Assembly (NCBI GenBank): GCA_003235365.1
Contig: QJWJ01000408.1
Coordinates: forward strand, 1-36,450
Reading direction: 5' to 3'
DNA: 36,450 nucleotides
Source: Deltaproteobacteria bacterium
GTDB taxonomy: Bacteria; Myxococcota_A; Polyangia; Polyangiales; Polyangiaceae
Shown here: in pieces, positions 30,741 through 36,450 of the stretch
How positions within the stretch are numbered: the first letter of the stretch is position 1
Layout: each line of letters opens with the position of its first letter
The notes under the pieces: model-generated
The model's input: the letters and a program-made list of their open reading frames with translations, nothing else
What the model was told of the DNA's origin: nothing
Databases searched by the model: none
Translations under genes and position numbers: made by a program

Positions 30741-31767
30741 CGAGGTAACACTCGTTGTCGACGGGAGAGAGTTCCGGTTCTTCGAATCGCTGGAAGTGAC
30801 GCTCTCGCTCGACACCGTGTCAACGGTCGAGTTGACGGCGCCATTCGAGCCGGGAGAGGCATCGCACCGGAAGCTGTTCCTGCCGTTCCAGTTCCAGCCG
30901 CTCGAAGTGCTGCTCGGAGGGGAGAACCTCTTCACCGGAACGGTCGTTTCGACGGAGCCGAGCGCGGACGCGAATCGCTCCGTGGTGGAGCTTGCCGGGT
31001 ACTCGCTGCCGGGTGTGCTTGGCGACTGCGCCATGCCGGTAGACGAGCTCCCGCTTGAATTCAAGGGGATACCGCTCAAGGAGATTCTGCCGGCAATCAC
31101 GAAGCCGTTCGGTGTTGACGTCGAGATCCGAGACGACACTGGGCCCGCTTTCAAGAAGGTTTCGATCGACATCGACGACAAGCCTCTCGAGTGGCTCGCG
31201 AAGCTCGCGCGTCAGAGGAGCCTGGTTCTGTCGAGCACAGATTCTGGAAAGCTACTCTGCTGGCGCTCTGTTCAAACTGGGTCACCAGTTGCGGCGCTTG
31301 AAGGCCAGCCGCTCGTCAAGGTCGAGTCTGAGTTCAGCGCGCAAGATTACTTCTCTGTGGTGACCGGGTTCGTTCCGAAGACGCGACGACGGAAAGGCAT
31401 ACGGCAACCGCTGCAGAACCCGTGGCTCACGGGGCGCGTTCGACCGATGAACTTTCGGCTCGACGACATCGACCCGGCAAGCGCCCCCGATGCCGTCAGG
31501 GCAAAGCTCGCGCGGATGTTTGCTGGCATGGCCGCCTATTCGGTGAAGGACTTGCCGACCTGGCGCGACCCATCAGGGAATCTCTGGCGCCCGAACACGA
31601 CGATCAAGATCAAGGCTCCCGAAGTGATGATCTACGACTACTACGAGTTTCTGATTCGCACGGTTCGACTTCGTGAGGAAGCGGACAAGCAGACGGCAGA
31701 TCTCGAGCTCGTGATGCCCGGCGCGTTCAGCGGAGAGATCCCGGAGAGCCTACCGTGGCAAGCATAG
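30706..31767 (+). CDS. Baseplate hub protein (Mu gpP-like)
   Basis: GTG 30706 lies seven bases after GGAG and overlaps the gpN-like gene by 35 bases. The 353-residue product has the hub fold pattern of gpP and gp27 relatives: EVTLSLDTVSTVELTAPFEP, FLPFQFQPLEVLLGGENLFTGTVV, VVELAGYSLPGVLGDC, PLEFKGIPLKEILPAITKPFG and a DKPLEWLAKLARQRSLVL block. It forms a trimer that connects the tube to the spike. Length and order fit the family. Confidence 0.88.
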   Translation: MALSLSTTRGRDEVTLVVDGREFRFFESLEVTLSLDTVSTVELTAPFEPGEASHRKLFLPFQFQPLEVLLGGENLFTGTVVSTEPSADANRSVVELAGYSLPGVLGDCAMPVDELPLEFKGIPLKEILPAITKPFGVDVEIRDDTGPAFKKVSIDIDDKPLEWLAKLARQRSLVLSSTDSGKLLCWRSVQTGSPVAALEGQPLVKVESEFSAQDYFSVVTGFVPKTRRRKGIRQPLQNPWLTGRVRPMNFRLDDIDPASAPDAVRAKLARMFAGMAAYSVKDLPTWRDPSGNLWRPNTTIKIKAPEVMIYDYYEFLIRTVRLREEADKQTADLELVMPGAFSGEIPESLPWQA

Positions 31768-32255
31768 CGGAAGTCGTTTCATACGAGGTCACCGACGACG
31801 GTCCTGTCGTACAGGTTGACTTCGGCGGCGGAAGCCCTGTCACAGCCGAGTGGTTCGCCCCGAACGGCGACGACTCTCCACCCCTACCCGGCGACTCGGT
31901 TGCTGTTGAGCGCTCGGACGGAACCGGCGTGTGGCAGGCCACCGCGTGTCACGACCCAGCGAACGACGGCTCAGCTGCTCCCGGCGAGGTCAGGCGCTAC
32001 GCGAGAAACGCCGCGGGCGTGCCCGTTGCCGAGTTTCACCTGAAGGCAAACGGCGACATCGCAATCACGAGCCTGTTGCCGACCGGAAAGATCAACCTCA
32101 ACGGAGTCGAGATCGACGCCTTGGGGAACGTGACGATTCCGGGGACCGCGTCGGCGCTATCGGTTTCAGCCGCCGGCGTCGACCTGGCAACGCATCTTCA
32201 CACAGCGCCAAGCGGCGGCGGCCCAACATCACCGCCAGTTCCAACAGGACCATGA
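31755..32255 (+). CDS. Baseplate spike / assembly protein V (Mu gp45-like)
   Basis: GTG 31755 overlaps the previous gene by 13 bases. The 166-residue product has an N-terminal OB-like domain (VVQVDFGGGSPVTAEWFAP, PPLPGDSVAVERSDG) and a beta-helical C-terminal part (IAITSLLPTGKINLNGVEI, GNVTIPGTASALSVSAAG) ending in HLHTAPSGGGPTSPPVP. The histidine pair and Gly/Pro-rich end resemble the metal-binding tip of membrane-piercing spikes. It should be the trimeric needle that pierces the outer membrane, which points to a Gram-negative host. Confidence 0.85.
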   Translation: MASIAEVVSYEVTDDGPVVQVDFGGGSPVTAEWFAPNGDDSPPLPGDSVAVERSDGTGVWQATACHDPANDGSAAPGEVRRYARNAAGVPVAEFHLKANGDIAITSLLPTGKINLNGVEIDALGNVTIPGTASALSVSAAGVDLATHLHTAPSGGGPTSPPVPTGP

Positions 32256-32707
32256 CGGACGCTCGCCTGTTTCACACGAGAGACGGCGGCGAGATGCTCT
32301 GGGAAAACGGCGAGCCCGAGCTATCCTCCGACGGCCTGGAGACTGCCGTTTACCTGTCGCTGTTCGGCGGAAACTACGACGACAGCGGGCTGTCAAAGGA
32401 TGACGCCCGGCAGTGGTGGGGTAACCTCACAGAAGAGTCACCGGAGAACACGTACCGCAGCAAGACACAGAGCTTGCTCGCGTCACTGCCACCGACTGCG
32501 GCGAACGCGCGCCTCATCGTCGCGTCTGCAGAGTCCGATCTGAACTGGCTCGTGTCGACGGGCGTAGCGAAGTCCGTGTCGGTTGCCGTGCGGGTCCCAT
32601 CGAGGAACCGCGTCGACATCACCGTCCTCGTGCTCATCGATGCAGAGTCCAAAACCTTCCGCTTTGAAAGCCTTTGGCCACTGAATGGCAGCACCGGTAA
32701 TACCTGA
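32252..32707 (+). CDS. Baseplate wedge protein, GP46 family
   Basis: The start is ATG 32252, overlapping the spike stop; the longer upstream frame is a shadow of the spike gene. The 151-residue product has the family pattern: a strand start (ARLFHTRDGGEMLW), TAVYLSLFGGNYDDSG, RQWWGNLTEE and, near the end, VDITVLVLIDAESKTFRFE. GP46 proteins resemble T4 gp25 and initiate sheath assembly at the baseplate rim. The conserved W/G-rich stretch and the position before baseplate J support the call. Confidence 0.85.
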   Translation: MTDARLFHTRDGGEMLWENGEPELSSDGLETAVYLSLFGGNYDDSGLSKDDARQWWGNLTEESPENTYRSKTQSLLASLPPTAANARLIVASAESDLNWLVSTGVAKSVSVAVRVPSRNRVDITVLVLIDAESKTFRFESLWPLNGSTGNT

Positions 32708-33878
32708 GACGCAGGCGATTTCTGACGCCATCGTGGCGCAGATCGAGACGAGCATCTCACAGACGGTGCCGATTCTCCCGAAGGCGTTCTCTCGCGTCGT
32801 GGCGAAGGCGCTCGCTGGCGCGACGATCATCCTCTACAAGTACGCGGGGTTCATCTTCCTGCAGCTCTTCGTCCGCTACGCGACGATGGAGCCGACGACT
32901 GTCAACGGCAAGGTCATTCGGCCGTTGTTGGAGTGGGGGCGACTCATTGGGTGTCCAGACCCGACGCCTGCGACCCGCGGAGAGTTCACTGTATCGGTAC
33001 CGGTAAATTCGCAGACTGGCTCTCTCGCGGCGGGAACGCAGCTTGTTCGCACTGAGACGGGCGCCATCTACACGACGGTCGCTGCGGTAGCGCTCAGCGC
33101 ATCGACGATCACTGCAACGATTCGAGCGACACCAGAGTGGGCTGGCGCTGTCGGGAATCTAATCCCCGGCGACAAGGTCAAGTTCGCGAACACGCCGCCG
33201 AACGTTGCCAGCGAGGTAACGGTCGCCACGCAGGTGACCGCCGGCGTCGACGCAGAGACGACCGAGGCATACAGGGCTCGGGTGTTCCGCAAGTACCAGG
33301 CGCGCCCGCAAGGCGGCGCCTACGCGGACTACCGCGAGTGGGCCGAGACGGTCGCCGGAATCATCAACGCGTACCCGTACACGTCCGACAACCCGGGCGA
33401 AGTCGACATCTACTGCGAAGCCAGCGAGGCGAGCTCAGGAAGCGTCGACGGCATCCCGACGGGCGGGCAGCTGACTGCCGTGTTCGACGCGATCAACCTC
33501 GACGTTGGCGGCAAGGCGACGCGGCGACCAGCGAACGCCGCAATCAACGTTCTCACGATCACGCGCACGGCTTTCGACGTCGAGTTCACTGGGCTCGAAG
33601 CCACAGCGGACCAGGATCTCGATGGCCTAAAGTCGGCAATCGAGAGCGGTCTCGACGAATACCTGCGCTACAGAGAGCCGTACATCGAAGGCCTGCACGT
33701 CCTTCCGCGACGCGATCGCATCACCGAGCCAGCAATTGGCGGAGTGGTTGATTCGATCGTCAATGCACGAGGCGGAATCGTGACAACTGTGCGGCTCAAA
33801 CAGGGCGCCGACTACGTGCCAGCGTACACGCTCGAATTCGGCGAGAAGGCCAAGTTAGGCTCCGCCTCCTACCTCTGA
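32685..33878 (+). CDS. Baseplate J-like wedge protein (Mu gp47)
   Basis: The 397-residue product overlaps the GP46 gene by 23 bases. Family features: PLLEWGRLIGCPDPTPATRGEFTV-type opening (part quoted), GSLAAGTQLVRTETGAIYTTV, GAVGNLIPGDKVKFANTPPNV, TTEAYRARVFRKYQARPQGG, YADYREWAETVAGIINAYPY and a C-terminal alpha/beta region with REPYIEGLHVLPRRDRI. It forms wedges of the contractile baseplate together with gp46 and gp48. Confidence 0.9.
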   Translation: MAAPVIPETQAISDAIVAQIETSISQTVPILPKAFSRVVAKALAGATIILYKYAGFIFLQLFVRYATMEPTTVNGKVIRPLLEWGRLIGCPDPTPATRGEFTVSVPVNSQTGSLAAGTQLVRTETGAIYTTVAAVALSASTITATIRATPEWAGAVGNLIPGDKVKFANTPPNVASEVTVATQVTAGVDAETTEAYRARVFRKYQARPQGGAYADYREWAETVAGIINAYPYTSDNPGEVDIYCEASEASSGSVDGIPTGGQLTAVFDAINLDVGGKATRRPANAAINVLTITRTAFDVEFTGLEATADQDLDGLKSAIESGLDEYLRYREPYIEGLHVLPRRDRITEPAIGGVVDSIVNARGGIVTTVRLKQGADYVPAYTLEFGEKAKLGSASYL

Positions 33879-33890
33879 CGATCGACACAG

Positions 33891-34673
33891 ATGGCAATCC
33901 AACCAAAGCGCATATACCCGGCTCAGACGTCACAATCTGCTGACGGGTACCCGTACGGGGCGGCGCGCAACAGCAACTCACCAGGTGACTATTCTGGCAC
34001 TCCGCTCGAGCGCACCTGGTTGAACGACCTGTGGGGGTTCCTGCAGTCGCTCCTGGTAGACGCTGACATTAACCCGAATGGTCTACCGGATCGGGTAGGC
34101 GCGTCGCAGTACCTGGAGGCCGTCAAGGTGTTGGCGAACAGGGTGCCGTTTGAGGCATTCACCGACGTAGTTCGTGTGCCGCTCACGGTGGCGACTAACC
34201 TGGACAACATCTGGGCGTACTTCGAGGACGTTCCCGGTGCTCCGAACCTCCTAACGCAGAGGAGCCTGCTCAACGCAATCGCTCCCGGCTCCGTCAAGAT
34301 CAGCTTCGCTCTTCCGTATCGTGGTTGGCAGATCAAACGCAACGGGTTTCACGTCACGGTGAAAGGCGCTACCGGTCACGCGTCGCTGCCGCAGCACATG
34401 CCAGTCGTCACCCTCACGAGGCGCAGCGGAATAAACCATGAGAGCCCGAATGTCGTTGCTTCAGGAAGCGACACATCGGCCAGTGTCACGAACTACCAAG
34501 ACGTGCACGACATTCGCCCAAGCATGACCGGTCCAGTAACAGTAGACGCAGCCGGTGAATACTGCGTGCAGATTGTCGGTGAGTACGGGACCTTCAGCAA
34601 GGAGGGGCTGCTGGTCTATGGCGTGTTCGTTGACATCGAACCCGTGGGCGCCGACGACATCACACTGCCATGA
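33891..34673 (+). CDS. Tail fibre-like baseplate protein
   Basis: The 260-residue product starts with a motif common at the N terminus of phage tail fibres and rim proteins: RNSNSPGDYSGTPLERTWLN and DLWGFLQSLLVDADINPNG. The rest is beta-rich (ISFALPYRGWQIKRNGFHV, VVTLTRRSGINHESPNVVA, EYCVQIVGEYGTF) and looks like an adhesion or particle-binding domain. It is placed between baseplate J and gp48, an unusual slot, so it may decorate or lock the baseplate rather than form the main fibre. Confidence 0.55.
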   Translation: MAIQPKRIYPAQTSQSADGYPYGAARNSNSPGDYSGTPLERTWLNDLWGFLQSLLVDADINPNGLPDRVGASQYLEAVKVLANRVPFEAFTDVVRVPLTVATNLDNIWAYFEDVPGAPNLLTQRSLLNAIAPGSVKISFALPYRGWQIKRNGFHVTVKGATGHASLPQHMPVVTLTRRSGINHESPNVVASGSDTSASVTNYQDVHDIRPSMTGPVTVDAAGEYCVQIVGEYGTFSKEGLLVYGVFVDIEPVGADDITLP

Positions 34674-35467
34674 CGTTCTTTCGGCAGCTGCAACACCTTC
34701 TGCCGAACGGTGAGGCGTGGCGCACGACGGTATCGAAGAAGCTTCGCGGGTTTTTCGAGGGGCTCGCCATGGGATTTGGCGACGCCAAGACGTTCATCGA
34801 CTTGGTGTGGTGGGACATCCACCCAAGCACAACACGGGAGCTCGAGACCTGGGAATACCAGTTTGGTCTCCCTGGGATCGGTAGCGATGCAACCCGGCGC
34901 AACGATCTCGACGCGGCATGGAGCGCGACAGGCGGGCAAGATCCAACCTACCTGCAGACCGTGCTGCAGAACGCAGGATTCGACGTCTACGTGCACGAGT
35001 GGTGGTGGTCGGGCCCACCGTACGTCGCAAAGGACCCTCGGCTCTACACGATATATCCGCTGATCGGCACGTACCAATGTGCCGGGCATGCTACGCCGCA
35101 CACCTGCGAAGAACGCTACGACGTCGATGGAGACATCGTGGCCCAGCCGCATTGCAACCGGTTCCTGGTAAACGACCCAGGTTACCTTGTAAACAAGAAC
35201 CTGACCCCGCTCGCCCCGCCACCGGTTCCTGACGATCCGAGCAAATGGCCGTACTTCATCTACGTTGGCGGGGAGACATTCCCGGACCGCGCGTTCGTAG
35301 ATCCCGACAGGCGCCAAGAGTTTGAGCGCCTGATGCTCAAGCATTTTCCCACCCAGCACTGGATCGTCTACCTGCTCACCGACGATCCGAGTGAAGATCC
35401 AGACGACTGGTTCTACTTCAACGGCGGCGATGGTTTCAACGACGCCGTTTGGAAACCCTATTCATGA
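34670..35467 (+). CDS. Baseplate wedge protein gp48-like (YmfQ family)
   Basis: ATG 34670 overlaps the previous stop. The 265-residue product opens with LQHLLPNGEAWRTTVSKKLRG and FIDLVWWDIHPSTTRELETW, then EYQFGLPGIG and LDAAWSATGGQDPTYLQTVL, the pattern of the Mu gp48/YmfQ family that closes the baseplate wedge. An extra cysteine-containing loop (YQCAGHATPHTCEERYDVDG) lies in the middle. It ends KPYS at the overlap with the fibre gene. Confidence 0.8.
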   Translation: MTFFRQLQHLLPNGEAWRTTVSKKLRGFFEGLAMGFGDAKTFIDLVWWDIHPSTTRELETWEYQFGLPGIGSDATRRNDLDAAWSATGGQDPTYLQTVLQNAGFDVYVHEWWWSGPPYVAKDPRLYTIYPLIGTYQCAGHATPHTCEERYDVDGDIVAQPHCNRFLVNDPGYLVNKNLTPLAPPPVPDDPSKWPYFIYVGGETFPDRAFVDPDRRQEFERLMLKHFPTQHWIVYLLTDDPSEDPDDWFYFNGGDGFNDAVWKPYS

Positions 35468-36450
35468 CCGATAAGCCCGCAGCGTACCCCGCGGTAATCG
35501 CGCAGAACACGAACTACACGGTTGGTCCGCACGTCGGCACGCCCACCAAGGTCGTGTTCGATTCTGGCGACGAGGCCGAGGGGAATGTCGCTGGCCCCAG
35601 CTACGCGCCGGACGCTCGCAACTTCAACGACTGGATGTACAAGGTCGCGTTGTGGATCCGCTACTTCGACGAGCGTCTCTTCGGTACGACTAGCCAGCTG
35701 TTCGACAACGACATCGACGTCGCGGGTACGCCCCCCGAGACGAAGAGCTTCAAGTTCGACAGCGCGACAATCGCCGACGCGACGCAGATGTCGCTCGACG
35801 ATCAGGACATCGACGGACGCGGCGTAGCGCGACTGTTTCAGCCTCCGGCCAACATGCTTGTGCTCGTGCACAACGAGTCACGTACGATCGAGCATCGGTT
35901 CTCGGTCACAGGAATCACGGACGTGAGCGGCTACACCGTCTGGGATGTCACGTACGTTGATGGCACCGGAGCGTTCACCAACGACGTCGCGTACCTGATC
36001 TCGCTCGACGTAACGGGGACTGGAGTTGGAACCGGAGGCACAGGCCCCGCTGGTCCAGCCGGATACCCCGGTGGCGAATCCGCGCTTCTGACGTTCTCGG
36101 TGGACACGGGAGCGACCGATCCTGGCAGCGGCAAAGCGAAGATCGATTCTGCTACTGTTGGTGGGAGCTTGACGCTCTACGTCAGCGCTGAAACGGCGGA
36201 CAGTCCAACACGAGACCTGTCCGGGTTCTGGCCGACACTGCAGGCAGGCGATCGCGTGCGCGCGTTCGAGCGTGATGCCGTCGAAAACTGGGTCACATGG
36301 ATCGTTGACAGCGTCGTGAACCTATCGACGTACTTCGAGGTGAGGTTCACCGAGATTCAGGACCGCAAGTCCGGATCGTGGACGTTCGGGACCACCGCCG
36401 GAAACCTAGTCCTGATGGTCATTCGTGGCGGAGCGTCGTCGACGGCGGTT
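35464..36450 (+). CDS. Tail fibre protein with short collagen-like segment (incomplete)
   Basis: ATG 35464 overlaps the gp48-like stop, and the frame stays open for 329 codons to the right edge. The N-terminal part (YAPDARNFNDWMYKVALWI, DIDVAGTPPETKSF) resembles the attachment region of phage fibres. Around residues 183-197 there is a Gly-x-y run (GTGGTGPAGPAGYPGG), a collagen-like trimer clamp often found in fibres, followed by a beta-rich domain (ALLTFSVDTGATD, DRVRAFERDAVENWV). It probably binds the host surface. The C-terminal receptor-binding tip is outside the window. Confidence 0.65.
   Translation, partial: MTDKPAAYPAVIAQNTNYTVGPHVGTPTKVVFDSGDEAEGNVAGPSYAPDARNFNDWMYKVALWIRYFDERLFGTTSQLFDNDIDVAGTPPETKSFKFDSATIADATQMSLDDQDIDGRGVARLFQPPANMLVLVHNESRTIEHRFSVTGITDVSGYTVWDVTYVDGTGAFTNDVAYLISLDVTGTGVGTGGTGPAGPAGYPGGESALLTFSVDTGATDPGSGKAKIDSATVGGSLTLYVSAETADSPTRDLSGFWPTLQAGDRVRAFERDAVENWVTWIVDSVVNLSTYFEVRFTEIQDRKSGSWTFGTTAGNLVLMVIRGGASSTAV

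Overview
The window is about 36 kb of a GC-rich, tailed double-stranded DNA phage or prophage. Essentially all genes lie on the + strand, tightly packed and often overlapping start to stop. The head genes resemble lambda (GpA-type terminase, lambda-type portal, S49 protease, decoration protein, gpE-type capsid). The tail genes resemble Mu (sheath, tube, frameshifted tail chaperones, tape measure, gpN, gpP, gp45, gp46, baseplate J, gp48), so the virion should have a contractile tail. I saw no integrase, lysis gene or tRNA, so lifestyle and host cannot be fixed from the sequence.

Layout. 1-5.9 kb is a replication module: an MT-A70 methylase fragment, a DnaN-like clamp, an MmcB-like nuclease, a RusA-like resolvase, a possible SspB-like protein, a DnaJ-like fragment, a replication initiator with a helically phased GTCAC/GTGAC array inside its gene (candidate origin), and DnaB helicase. 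5.9-8.65 kb holds unknown genes, several with cysteine clusters. 8.67-12.47 kb is the most unusual part: a 674-aa Cas12 effector that I recognise as Cas12m-like (type V-M, formerly V-U1/C2c4), a CRISPR array of seven repeats and six spacers on the same strand, and an SF2 helicase starting 18 bases after the last repeat. 12.5-15.2 kb is a transition zone with a DnaJ-type zinc-finger protein in the position of a late regulator, a coiled-coil protein, a small helix-turn-helix protein behind a palindromic operator candidate, and a tail-completion-like protein. 15.3-23.2 kb is packaging and head. 23.2-36.45 kb is connector, tail, baseplate and fibre; the last fibre gene runs off the right edge.

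The Cas12m-like system. The array has 36-bp repeats and 35-36-bp spacers and no cas1, cas2 or cas4 nearby. The effector's RuvC-I motif reads AINIGW, with Asn344 where active nucleases have Asp, and its RuvC-II region also lacks an obvious glutamate. Known Cas12m proteins bind DNA and block transcription without cutting it. The simplest inference is a phage-borne, RNA-guided silencer directed at competing phages, plasmids or host genes. The terminal repeat is divergent, but both arms of its predicted hairpin changed together, and it sits in what is probably the 5' leader of the helicase mRNA.

All identifications come from reading motifs and from memory of protein families; no database search was possible.
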